The notes under the pieces are model-generated. The model searched no databases. It worked only from the letters and a program-made list of their open reading frames with translations, and had not been told where the DNA came from. The position numbers were made by a program, and so were the translations under genes. A DNA stretch of 64,000 nucleotides from Nocardioides sp. QY071. GTDB taxonomy: Bacteria; Actinomycetota; Actinomycetes; Propionibacteriales; Nocardioidaceae. The DNA lies in contig NZ_CP124681.1 of assembly GCF_029961765.1 (NCBI RefSeq), forward strand, positions 3,348,001-3,412,000, read 5' to 3'. Shown here in pieces: positions 7,765 through 15,666 of the stretch (the first letter of the stretch is position 1; the number at the start of each line of letters is the position of its first letter).

Positions 7765-7786
7765 ACGCCGAAGCGTAGGCCGATCC

Positions 7787-7801
7787 CTACCTGTTGGTAA
7801 C
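7787..7801 (-). promoter_or_regulatory. Operator-like palindrome upstream of ethylmalonyl-CoA mutase
   Basis: The minus-strand sequence GTTACCAACAGGTAG lies 23 bp upstream of the ATG. It is 13/15 identical to the site before the 3-hydroxyacyl-CoA dehydrogenase (2702-2716) and has the same TACC-N4-GGTA dyad. It is a candidate repressor site shared by two acyl-CoA genes. Confidence 0.6.
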
Positions 7802-7873
7802 CGCCGTCCGTGTGGGGTTCTCCACAACGCCGCCCCCGAGCAGGCGGCGTTGACACGGCGACCGGGCCCGCGC

Positions 7874-8239
7874 TCAGGCGGGGATCGGCTCCCGCTCGAG
7901 CTCGATCAGCCGGATCAGGTGGGTGAGGTGGAGCATCCGCCGGACAGCAGGCCGGGCGCCGCGCAGGACCACGCGCACGCCGTAGCGCTGGGCCTGTCGG
8001 CTCGCGGCGGCGATCACCTTGAGCGCGGTCGCGTCGACCGAGCGGACAGCGCTGATGTCGATGACGACCGGGCTGATCAGGTCGGTGCCGCAGGCGTGGA
8101 TGTGGTCGTGGACGGCGGCGCGCAGCTCGCCCGTGCTGCGGACGTCGAGGTCGCCGGCCAGGACCAGGACGGGCTCGCCGAGGACATGCTCGACGGAACT
8201 GCGCACGACGGAAGGGTGAGTGAGCTGTCGTGCTGCCAT
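7874..8239 (-). CDS. STAS-domain protein (anti-sigma factor antagonist-like)
   Basis: A 121-residue single STAS domain: PVLVLAGDLDVRSTGELRAAV, then PVVIDISAVRSVDATALKVI with the loop where anti-anti-sigma factors carry the phosphorylatable Ser/Thr (here S-V-D-A-T), and GVRVVLRGARPAVRRML. Such proteins bind anti-sigma kinases in partner-switching control of stress sigma factors. The ATG at 8239 is preceded by a strong Shine-Dalgarno (GGGAGG, 5-6 bp spacing), which decides the start over longer frames. No anti-sigma kinase or sigma gene is adjacent, so the partner is elsewhere. It is divergent from the adenosyltransferase gene. Confidence 0.85.
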   Translation of the reverse strand: MAARQLTHPSVVRSSVEHVLGEPVLVLAGDLDVRSTGELRAAVHDHIHACGTDLISPVVIDISAVRSVDATALKVIAAASRQAQRYGVRVVLRGARPAVRRMLHLTHLIRLIELEREPIPA

Positions 8240-8369
8240 GGTTCCCTCCCGAGATCGTCCTGGGCAGGCGCCCCACACGCCTGTTACCCACCATGACGCT
8301 CCGGCAGTCCGATCGGTTGCATGCCGGGCCGAACTTTTTCGTGCCGCAGCCCCGGCTACCCTGCGAGCC

Positions 8370-8972
8370 ATGGTCAACCTCACCCGCATCTACACGCGCA
8401 CCGGCGACGCCGGTGAGACCCGCCTGGGCGACATGAGCGTGACGTCGAAGACCGACCTGCGGCTCGAGGCCTACGCGACCGTCGACGAGGCCAACGCCCA
8501 GATCGCGGTGGCCGTGGCGACCGGCGGGCTCAGCGACCACGTCGTCGCCGTGCTCACGCACGTCCAGAACGAGATGTTCGACGTGGGCGCCGACCTGTGC
8601 AACCCGGTGGTGGCCGACCCGGAGTACCCGCCGCTGCGGATCGAGCAGCCCTCGATCGACCGGCTCGAGAGGTGGTGCGACCACTTCAACGAGGACCTCG
8701 AGAAGCTGCGGTCCTTCATCCTCAACGGCGGCACCCCGGCGGCGGCGCAGCTGCACGTCGCGCGCACCGTCGTACGACGTGCCGAGCGGGCCGCGTGGGC
8801 GGCCAACGCCGTGCACGGCGAGACGATGAACCCGCTCGCCATCACCTACCTCAACCGGCTCAGCGACCTGCTGTTCATCCTGGCCCGGCACGCCAACCGC
8901 GAGGTCGGCGACGTGCTGTGGGTGCCCGGCGGCGACCGCGGCTACTCCGACGAGCGCGAGCAGACCAGCTGA
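8370..8972 (+). CDS. Cob(I)yrinic acid a,c-diamide/cob(I)alamin adenosyltransferase (PduO type)
   Basis: A 200-residue PduO/MMAB-type ATP:cob(I)alamin adenosyltransferase. It has IYTRTGDAGETRLGD at the ATP-binding N-terminus, then YATVDEANAQIAVA, the central LRSFILNGGTPAAAQLH, ARTVVRRAERAAW and the C-terminal YLNRLSDLLFILARHAN. It makes adenosylcobalamin, the cofactor of the nearby ethylmalonyl-CoA mutase and other mutases. ATG at 8370. A -10-like TACCCT (8357-8362) sits 7 bp upstream, suggesting a leaderless transcript. It is divergent from the STAS gene. Confidence 0.93.
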   Translation: MVNLTRIYTRTGDAGETRLGDMSVTSKTDLRLEAYATVDEANAQIAVAVATGGLSDHVVAVLTHVQNEMFDVGADLCNPVVADPEYPPLRIEQPSIDRLERWCDHFNEDLEKLRSFILNGGTPAAAQLHVARTVVRRAERAAWAANAVHGETMNPLAITYLNRLSDLLFILARHANREVGDVLWVPGGDRGYSDEREQTS

Positions 8973-9026
8973 GGCGCCGCGGATAACCCGTTGCACCCGG
9001 CGGTCCGCACTGCCGACGATGCAGCG

Positions 9027-9560
9027 GTGGACGTGACCTTCACGAAGCTCGCCGGGCGCTACGAGATCGCCGTCGACCGCTCGGTCGGCGCGGCTCTCGC
9101 GCCGCGCAACGGACCGGGCCACAGCGACGCCGTGCCCCACGACGTCGCGCATCTGCTGGTGGAGGTCGAGGACGGCATCCGCGGCGGCGTCTACGGCCGG
9201 CTCGCGGCGGCCGACGGCGACGACGGGCTGTTCTGGCCGGCCGACCCGGCCACGCGCCGCGCCTCGTCGAGGAGGCGACGCGAGCCGACCCCCGAGGAGT
9301 CGGCCGACATGGCGCGCTCGGAGCGGCTCGCGTCCCTCACGGTGGCGCTGTGGGAGGTCAGGCGCGGGCGGCGGCGCCCGGACCCGGCATGGCCGGGGCG
9401 GGTCGAGGACAGCGAGGTCGCCCCGGCGCTGCTGGAGCGGCTGTTCGCGCGGTACGACGAGTTCGCCGCCCGCTGGTCGGGGCTGCCGGTCGGCGGCTCG
9501 ATCACGCTGCCCTGGCCGTTCCCCGAGGGCACCGGGAAGCGCCGTCGCACCGGTCGGTGA
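9027..9560 (+). CDS. Uncharacterised protein
   Basis: About 177 residues from the GTG at 9027; a TTG at 8991 would add 12. I do not recognise a family. Visible segments are VTFTKLAGRYEIAVDRSVGA, HDVAHLLVEVEDGIRGGVYG (an amphipathic His/Asp/Glu helix), a basic turn RRASSRRRREPTPEE, and a C-terminal GSITLPWPFPEG. No signal peptide or membrane segment is seen, so it is probably cytosolic. It lies between the adenosyltransferase and the helicase on the same strand, 57 bp before the helicase, and may be transcribed with either. No clear Shine-Dalgarno supports the start. Confidence 0.6.
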   Translation: MDVTFTKLAGRYEIAVDRSVGAALAPRNGPGHSDAVPHDVAHLLVEVEDGIRGGVYGRLAAADGDDGLFWPADPATRRASSRRRREPTPEESADMARSERLASLTVALWEVRRGRRRPDPAWPGRVEDSEVAPALLERLFARYDEFAARWSGLPVGGSITLPWPFPEGTGKRRRTGR

Positions 9561-9617
9561 GGCTCGTCCCGCCGCGATCCGGCCTTCGTCGCAGGTGCGT
9601 GCCACGATGAGGGAACC

Positions 9618-12600
9618 GTGGACGTCCTCGCCGAGCTGACCGACGACTTCCTGGCGCGCCACTTCGACGCCGGGACGCTGGAGCGTGCCCGCTCGATCGT
9701 CGCTGCGGGCGGCGTCCGGCGTCCCGAGATCGGGATGCGCTCGGCGGCGTCGGTCACGGCGACGGCGGAGGTCCTCGGGAGCCGGGAGGCGCCGTACCAG
9801 GTCCAGCTGCACGTCGAGGCACCCAACGCGAGCTACGCCGGCTGGGTGTTCACGGTGTGCACCTGCCCGGTGCGCTCGGTGTGCAAGCACGGCGCCGCGC
9901 TGGCGCTGAGCCTGCGCCAGACCTTCACCCAGCCGGCCGGCGAGGCCGCGTGGCGACGCTCGGTGGAGCGGCTGGTCGGCGAGCTGGCGCGCCAGCAGCC
10001 GTCGGTGCGCGAGGAGGTGCCGCTCGCGCTGGAGGTGACCCTCGACCGCGGTCGCGGCAGCTACCGCGCCGCCGGCCCGACGCTGCGGGTCCGGCCACTG
10101 CGGCAGGGCAAGAGCAAGCCGTGGATCAAGAGCGGCGCCGAGTGGAATGACGTCGCCGGCAGCCCGCGCGGCTTCGTGCAGCGGCAGGCCGACGCGCTCG
10201 CCGCGCTGCACACCCAGTGGGCCGGCCACCGCGGCTACTACTCCGCCGGGGTCTCCCCCGCGCTCGACGAGTTCGGCGACCAGGTGGTCCGCGCCCTGCG
10301 CAACGCCCGCGACGCCGGCGTCACCCTGCTGGCCGCCCGGCCACTGGTCTCAGTCGAGGTCGCCGACGAGCCGGCCGAGGTGGTCGCCGAGCTCGGCGAC
10401 GTCGACGGCGGTACGACGATGCGCGCGGTCGTCACCCTCGCCGAGCGGACCTGGCGCGACGAGTCCGTGGTGCTGGTCGGCTCCCCCGCGTCGGTCGTCG
10501 GCCTGCTCGACGACAGCGGCCACCTCCTCATCGCCGCGACCACGACCCCGGTGCCGCCCGCGCTGCGCCACCTGGTCGACGGCCCGCCGATCCTGGTCCC
10601 GCCCGCCGACCTGGCCGACTTCCGCGAGACGCTGCCCGGGCTGATGCGGCTGGTGCCGGTGCGCGCGGACGCGTCGTCGGTCGAGCTGCCCGAGCCGCTG
10701 TCGCCGACACTGGTGCTGACCGTCTCGTGGCACACCTCCACCAAGGCGGGCCTGGCGTGGCACTGGCAGTACGGCGCCGACCCGGAGCGCAGCTGCCCGC
10801 TCACCAGCAGCGACTCCCTCGGCGGGGTCAGGGACCGTGCCGCGGAGCAGGCACTGCTCGCGACCGTGCCGCCGGCGCTGCTGCAGGTCTCGACGCTCAT
10901 CGACGGCGACGCCCTCACCCTGGCCATCCACGACCTGCCGCACCTGCGCGAGACGGAGGGCGTGCGGGTCGTCGAGGAGGAGCGGCCCGACTTCCGCGAG
11001 GCCGACGTGGCGCCCGAGATCCGGTTCGACCTGGTCGAGCCCGACTCCAGCACGACGTCCAGCACGACCGACTGGCTCGACCTGGCCGTGACCGTCAGCG
11101 TCGACGGCGAGCAGATCCCGCTGCCCGACGTCCTCGCCGCCCTCACCCTCGACCTGGAGTTCCTCGTGCTGCCGAGCGGGCTCTACGTGACCACCGACCG
11201 CCCCGAGTTCGACCGGCTGCGCGAGGTGGTCACCGCGGCCGCCGAGCTGCGCGAGCGCGAGGGCGACCGGATCGGCATCGGCCACCACGACCTCGGCCTG
11301 TGGGCCCAGCTCGCCGAGACCGGTCTCGTCGACGCCCAGGTCGCCGCGTGGGTCGAGCGGGCCCGGGCGCTGCGGGACCTCACCGACATCCCGCGACCCG
11401 AGCCGCGCGGCCTGGTCACCGACCTGCGCAGCTACCAGCGCGAGGGCTTCTGGTGGCTGGCATTCCTGTGGCAGCACGGCCTCGGCGGTGTGCTCGCCGA
11501 CGACATGGGTCTCGGCAAGACGCTCCAGGTGCTCGCCCTCATCACCCACGCCCGCGCCCAACGTCCTCTCGACGCGCCCTTCCTCGTCGTCGCCCCGACC
11601 AGCGTCGTCACCGCCTGGGCCACCGAGACCGCCCGGCACGCGCCGGGCCTGCGCGTCGCGGTGGCCTCGCGTCGTACCGACGACGTGGCGGCGCTGGCCC
11701 GCGACCACGACGTGGTCGTCACGACGTACACCCTGCTCCGGCTGGCCCACGAGGAGTACGCCGACCTGGCCTGGTCCGGGCTGGTGCTCGACGAGGCACA
11801 GCAGGCCAAGAACCACCAGAGCAAGACCTACCAGGCGATCCGCACCATCGACGCGCCGTTCCGCCTCGCCGTCACCGGCACGCCGTTCGAGAACCGGCTG
11901 ATGGAGCTGTGGTCGCTGCTCTCGATCACGGTGCCCGGCCTGTACCCCTGGCCGCGCACGTTCCAGGACAAGGTCGTGCGGCCGGTCGAGCGCGACGGCG
12001 ACCAGGTCGTGCTCGACCGGTTCCGAGCCCGGATCAGGCCGTTCCTGCTGCGGCGCACCAAGGAACTGGTCGCCGACGACCTGCCGCCCAAGCAGGAGCA
12101 GGTCCTCCAGGTCGACCTCGACGCCGCGCACCGCAGGATCTACGACACCCACCTGGCCAAGGAGCGGCAGCGGATCCTCGGCCTGGTCGAGGACTTCGAC
12201 CGCAACCGGGTCGCCATCTTCAGCGCGCTGACCAAGCTGCGCCAGCTCGCCCTAGACCCCGCGCTCGTCGACGACGAGCACGAGAGCGTCGGCTCCGCCA
12301 AGCTCGACGTGCTCGTCGAGCACCTCGCCGAGATCACGGCCGAGGGCCACCGGGCTCTGGTGTTCAGCCAGTTCACGTCCTTCCTCACCCGGGTCCGCTC
12401 GCGCCTCGACGACGTGGGGATCGCGACGACCTACCTCGACGGCACGACCCGCGACCGCGCGGGCGTCATCGACAGGTTCCGCTCCGGTGCCTCCCCCGTC
12501 TTCCTCATCTCCCTCAAGGCCGGCGGCACCGGCCTGACCCTCACCGAGGCCGACTACGTCTTCGTGCTCGACCCGTGGTGGAACCCCGCCGCCGAGGCGC

Positions 12601-12800
12601 AGGCCGTCGACCGCGCCCACCGGATCGGCCAGACGCGCCACGTCCACGTCTACCGGCTGGTCGCGACCGACACCATCGAGGAGAAGGTGATGGAGCTCAA
12701 GGCCCGCAAGGCCGAGCTGTTCGCACAGGTCATCGACGGCGACGGAGCGATGAGCACGTCGATCGGGGCCGAGGACATCCGCGGTCTGTTCGAGGAGTGA
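9618..12800 (+). CDS. SNF2-family helicase with N-terminal SWIM zinc finger
   Basis: A 1060-residue Swi2/Snf2 ATPase. The N-terminal SWIM zinc motif CTCPVRSVCKH (C81, C83, C89, H91) is followed by a long beta-rich region. The helicase core has Walker A DDMGLGKT (K634), motif II DEAQ (725-728), motif III TGTPFENRLMELWSL, motif IV LVFSQFTSFL, motif V LKAGGTGLTLTEA and motif VI DRAHRIGQT. Bacterial members translocate on duplex DNA and can displace proteins or act in transcription recycling or DNA repair; the specific role is unknown. The GTG start at 9618 follows GAGGGAA. It is monocistronic or the end of a short unit. The convergent MFS gene ends 12 bp away. Confidence 0.92.
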   Translation: MDVLAELTDDFLARHFDAGTLERARSIVAAGGVRRPEIGMRSAASVTATAEVLGSREAPYQVQLHVEAPNASYAGWVFTVCTCPVRSVCKHGAALALSLRQTFTQPAGEAAWRRSVERLVGELARQQPSVREEVPLALEVTLDRGRGSYRAAGPTLRVRPLRQGKSKPWIKSGAEWNDVAGSPRGFVQRQADALAALHTQWAGHRGYYSAGVSPALDEFGDQVVRALRNARDAGVTLLAARPLVSVEVADEPAEVVAELGDVDGGTTMRAVVTLAERTWRDESVVLVGSPASVVGLLDDSGHLLIAATTTPVPPALRHLVDGPPILVPPADLADFRETLPGLMRLVPVRADASSVELPEPLSPTLVLTVSWHTSTKAGLAWHWQYGADPERSCPLTSSDSLGGVRDRAAEQALLATVPPALLQVSTLIDGDALTLAIHDLPHLRETEGVRVVEEERPDFREADVAPEIRFDLVEPDSSTTSSTTDWLDLAVTVSVDGEQIPLPDVLAALTLDLEFLVLPSGLYVTTDRPEFDRLREVVTAAAELREREGDRIGIGHHDLGLWAQLAETGLVDAQVAAWVERARALRDLTDIPRPEPRGLVTDLRSYQREGFWWLAFLWQHGLGGVLADDMGLGKTLQVLALITHARAQRPLDAPFLVVAPTSVVTAWATETARHAPGLRVAVASRRTDDVAALARDHDVVVTTYTLLRLAHEEYADLAWSGLVLDEAQQAKNHQSKTYQAIRTIDAPFRLAVTGTPFENRLMELWSLLSITVPGLYPWPRTFQDKVVRPVERDGDQVVLDRFRARIRPFLLRRTKELVADDLPPKQEQVLQVDLDAAHRRIYDTHLAKERQRILGLVEDFDRNRVAIFSALTKLRQLALDPALVDDEHESVGSAKLDVLVEHLAEITAEGHRALVFSQFTSFLTRVRSRLDDVGIATTYLDGTTRDRAGVIDRFRSGASPVFLISLKAGGTGLTLTEADYVFVLDPWWNPAAEAQAVDRAHRIGQTRHVHVYRLVATDTIEEKVMELKARKAELFAQVIDGDGAMSTSIGAEDIRGLFEE

Positions 12801-12812
12801 CGCCGGTGCCGG

Positions 12813-14228
12813 TCAGGGCGCCGGAGCGGCGCTGACCTCGGACGCCGGGTTGCGGATCAGCAGCCACGACAGCGCACCGCCGGCGACCAGCAGGCCGGCA
12901 CAGCACAGCATCGCCGTGCGGTAACCGGCATCGAAGACCTCCGGGCGCTGGTAGTCGGCGCCCGCGAGCCCCACCACGAGCGGCAGGGCGGCGACCGCGA
13001 GCAGCGAGCCGGCGCGGGCGACGGCGTTGTTGACGCCCGAGGCGACACCGGCGTGCTCGTCGGGTACGGCGGCCAGCACGGCCGCGGTCAACGGGGCCAC
13101 GAGCGAGGCGAGCCCCAGCCCGAACACGGTCAGCGGCAGGGCGACCTCGGTCCAGTAGTCGAGCTCGGCGTCGATCCGGCTCAGCAGCAGGGCGCCGACC
13201 GCGCACAGCAGCGGGCCGACGGTCATCGGCAGGCGCGGACCGATCCGGCCGGCGAGGGCGCCCCCGCGACCGGCGAGCAGCAGCATGACGATCGTGATCG
13301 GCAGCGTGGACAGGCCGGCCTCGAGCGGGCCGAGGCCGGCGACGGTCTGCAGCTGCAGGACGAGGAAGAAGAGGACGCCGCCGAGCGCGGCGTAGGTCAG
13401 CAGGGTCATCGCGTTCGCGGCGCTGAACTGACGTGAGGCGAACAACCCCGGCGGCAGCAGCGGCGCGTGCGAGCGGCGCTCGTCGAACCAGAAGGCGACC
13501 CCGGCCACGAGGCCGACCACGAGCGCGACGACGGCGACCGTCGGCTCGGTCCGCCACTCGATCAGCGCATAGGTGAGACCGCCCAGCGCGAGGGTGCACA
13601 GCGCCGCGCCAGAGAGGTCGAAGCCCCGCACCGCCGACGGGTCGCGGGTCTCGGGGACTCGGCGGGCGACGGCCAGGGTGAACAGGGCGACGGGCAGGTT
13701 GATGAGGAACACCCAGCGCCAGCTCACCGACTGGACCAGCCAGCCGCCGAGGAAGGGGCCGATCGCGGTAGCGACGCCGCCGAGCCCGGACCAGGTGCCG
13801 ATCGCTCGGGACCGGTCGGAGGGCGCGAACGAGCCCTGGATCATGGCGAGACTGCCCGGCACGAGCAATGCGGCGGCGACGCCCTGTGCGATCCGGGCGA
13901 GGATCAGGACCTCCGCAGTCGGGGCGAGACCGCACGCGACCGAGGTGAGGGCGAAGCCGAGCACGCCGGTCATGAAGATCCGGCGTCGCCCGAACCGGTC
14001 GCCGAGCGAGCCGCCGAGCAGGGTGAGCGAGGCGAGGCTGAGCAGGTAGCCGTTCGAGACCCACTGCAGCTCGCCAAGACTGGCCTCGAGGTCCTCCCCG
14101 ATCCGGTGCAGGGCGACGTTGACGACGGTGCTGTCGAGCAGCGCCAGCGAGGAGCCCAGGATCGCCGCGGCGAGGACCGTGCGACCGGTCCGCGACCCGA
14201 CGGTGACCTCGGCGCAGGTCGGATCCAC
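12813..14228 (-). CDS. MFS transporter, DHA2 (EmrB/QacA) type, 14 TM
   Basis: About 471 residues with the fold of 14-helix drug:H+ antiporters. TM1 is TVLAAAILGSSLALLDSTVVNVAL (motif D1 LDxTVVNVAL). Motif A is GGSLGDRFGRRRIF, motif C-like GPFLGGWLVQSVSWRW. Further helices run to ALSWLLIRN. It probably exports a toxic hydrophobic compound; the substrate is unknown. I chose the GTG at 14228. An upstream ATG at 14285 would overlap the divergent FHA-like gene. It borders the type VII-like locus but is probably unrelated to it. Confidence 0.88.
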   Translation of the reverse strand: MDPTCAEVTVGSRTGRTVLAAAILGSSLALLDSTVVNVALHRIGEDLEASLGELQWVSNGYLLSLASLTLLGGSLGDRFGRRRIFMTGVLGFALTSVACGLAPTAEVLILARIAQGVAAALLVPGSLAMIQGSFAPSDRSRAIGTWSGLGGVATAIGPFLGGWLVQSVSWRWVFLINLPVALFTLAVARRVPETRDPSAVRGFDLSGAALCTLALGGLTYALIEWRTEPTVAVVALVVGLVAGVAFWFDERRSHAPLLPPGLFASRQFSAANAMTLLTYAALGGVLFFLVLQLQTVAGLGPLEAGLSTLPITIVMLLLAGRGGALAGRIGPRLPMTVGPLLCAVGALLLSRIDAELDYWTEVALPLTVFGLGLASLVAPLTAAVLAAVPDEHAGVASGVNNAVARAGSLLAVAALPLVVGLAGADYQRPEVFDAGYRTAMLCCAGLLVAGGALSWLLIRNPASEVSAAPAP

Positions 14229-14283
14229 TTGCCGAGCGTAGTGGAGACGGGAGTTGGTGAGGGGGCTGTGATTGGATGCCGCC

Positions 14284-15123
14284 ATGCTGAGGGTGGGACT
14301 GAGGTGTGCCGGCCTGCCGACCGTGACGCTCGGTTCGGGCGAGACGCTGCTGTTCGGGCGCTCGCCGCACCACGCCGTACCGCTCGACAGCCCGGACGAC
14401 GCACTGCGCACGACGGCAATCGCGCTGCCGCGCTGCGCCCCGCACGTCTCCCGCCTGCTCGGTGAGCTCGTCGTGGGTGAGGAGATCGCCCGGCTGCGCT
14501 GGCACGGCGCTGGTGAGACCCAGGTGGCGAGCCTGTTCGACGCCCCGGGCGGCGCGCGGCGGGTCACGCTGGTGGAGGGCATGTCGCTCCTGCTCGACGA
14601 GGGCGAGAACCAGCTGGTCGTGCTCCGCGGCCGCGAGACCACGACGGGGACCTACGACGACCTGACCATCGTCGTCGATGTCCAGGCCTCCGCGCCGGCC
14701 GCCCCCCGCCGGCCGGTCGCCGAAGCGCCCGACACCGACGTCGACGGTACGGCGACCGCCCCCGCGCCCAGCCTGCCCCGCCTGTCGCGGGAGTGGTACG
14801 TCGCACTCGCGCTCGCCGAGCCGTGGCTCACCGGCACCGACGACTACCCGCGCCCCCCGTCCAACCGGGAGATCTACGAGCGGGTGCTGCACTGGCACGG
14901 CTACGCGTGGAACCTCGACCGCGCGCAGCGGGTCGACGACGCGATCCGCTCTGTGTCGATGCTCGCCTTCGGGCCCAAGGACGACCCGTGCCGCACGAAG
15001 GGGCGCGCGCAGAACGTGCGGTTCGCGATCGGCCGTCGTACCGCGGAGGTCCGGTTGGTCACCGCCGACGACCTCGACGCGGTCGAGAGGGCCGCGACGG
15101 CGCGGAACCTTCCGCCCGCCTGA
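14284..15123 (+). CDS. FHA-like domain protein of the type VII-like locus
   Basis: A 279-residue protein. The N-terminal ~110 residues look like a divergent FHA fold: LFGRSPHHAVPLD, then CAPHVSRLLGELVV in the place of the phosphopeptide-contact SxxH, here without the His, then LVEGMSLLLDEGENQLVVLRG. A Pro/Ala linker leads to a separate C-terminal domain (~residues 165-279) with LSREWYVALALAEPWLTG, YPRPPSNREIYERVLHWHGY and RVDDAIRSVSMLAFG, possibly a winged-helix-like module. FHA proteins read Thr phosphorylation, and a Ser/Thr kinase is encoded at the far end of the locus. It is the first gene of the cluster. A conserved palindrome used by the next gene lies inside its last codons. Confidence 0.7.
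   Translation: MLRVGLRCAGLPTVTLGSGETLLFGRSPHHAVPLDSPDDALRTTAIALPRCAPHVSRLLGELVVGEEIARLRWHGAGETQVASLFDAPGGARRVTLVEGMSLLLDEGENQLVVLRGRETTTGTYDDLTIVVDVQASAPAAPRRPVAEAPDTDVDGTATAPAPSLPRLSREWYVALALAEPWLTGTDDYPRPPSNREIYERVLHWHGYAWNLDRAQRVDDAIRSVSMLAFGPKDDPCRTKGRAQNVRFAIGRRTAEVRLVTADDLDAVERAATARNLPPA
15103..15114. promoter_or_regulatory. Type VII-locus palindrome, copy 1 (CGGAACCTTCCG)
   Basis: A perfect 12-bp dyad inside the last codons of the FHA-like gene. It is 36 bp before a TACCGT -10-like hexamer (15150-15155) and 89 bp before the first WXG100 start. The same motif recurs at 15557-15568 and, with the central CC replaced by GG, at 21965-21976, each at a similar distance from the next gene. 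It is a candidate activator site. Confidence 0.5.
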
Positions 15124-15203
15124 CGCTGGTGCCGCGCCCGGCGCGTCCCTACCGTTTCGCGACAACGACCGATCGGGCCACGTCACGAGCGAAGGAGACC
15201 ACG

Positions 15204-15473
15204 ATGAGCAGCAGCATGCAGGGCATGGACACCGAGCACGCGCGGGAGACGTCCGCGCGGATGGACAGCCACGCCAGCCAGGCCTCGGGCGTGTGCAGCG
15301 GGCTGTACGCCCGCCTGGGCGCGACCAACTGGGTCGGGCCGGACATGGACCGGATGATGGAGGACATGGCGTCGTCCTTCGTGCCGGAGTCGACCAACGC
15401 CGCCGAGACGCTGCGCGACCAGGCGCGGGTGCTCGCCGCCCACGCCGACCGGCAGGACGCCGCGAGCGCCTGA
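15204..15473 (+). CDS. WXG100-family protein (first copy)
   Basis: An 89-residue helical-hairpin protein with the WxG turn in NWVGPDMDRM near the middle, the size and layout of ESAT-6-like type VII substrates. Helix 1 runs through EHARETSARMDSHASQAS, helix 2 through MASSFVPESTNAAETLRDQA. A Cys in SGVCSGLY is unusual for the family. No YxxxD/E export signal follows helix 2. Start ATG at 15204 with GAAGGAG upstream. Probably exported or structural in the neighbouring secretion machine, pairing with the second WXG100 protein (17330) or itself; the pairing is inference. Confidence 0.85.
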   Translation: MSSSMQGMDTEHARETSARMDSHASQASGVCSGLYARLGATNWVGPDMDRMMEDMASSFVPESTNAAETLRDQARVLAAHADRQDAASA

Positions 15474-15486
15474 CCCGCACCCCACC

Positions 15487-15521
15487 CGAGAGGGCCGCCG
15501 GCACTGCCGGCGGCCCTCTCG
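15487..15521 (+). terminator. Strong hairpin after the first WXG100 gene
   Basis: A perfect 16-bp stem with a 3-base loop (ACT) begins 14 bp after the WXG100 stop. It has no T-run. It may be a GC-rich terminator of the FHA-WXG100 unit or a 3'-stabilising structure. The next gene has its own candidate promoter (TAGCGT at 15605-15610). Confidence 0.6.
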
Positions 15522-15556
15522 TGCGTCCAGGCCCGCCCAGGAGCGCGGCGACAAGG

Positions 15557-15568
15557 CGGAACCTTCCG
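15557..15568. promoter_or_regulatory. Type VII-locus palindrome, copy 2 (CGGAACCTTCCG)
   Basis: Identical in its 12 bp to copy 1. It lies 36 bp before a TAGCGT -10-like hexamer (15605-15610) and 98 bp before the start of the modular wall-lytic protein. The equal spacing in two unrelated upstream regions argues for a shared regulator. Confidence 0.5.
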
Positions 15569-15666
15569 CCCCTGGATCCCTCGACCGGCGGGCATGCGGC
15601 TGCCTAGCGTCCACGGCGTCCGGTCCGGCGACCGGCACCAGACCCTCCGACGAAAGGGAGATCACC

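Noticed and set aside
12813..14642. Longer form of the MFS transporter starting upstream of 14228
   Set aside because: The added residues are antisense to the FHA-like gene and lack any membrane-protein character.
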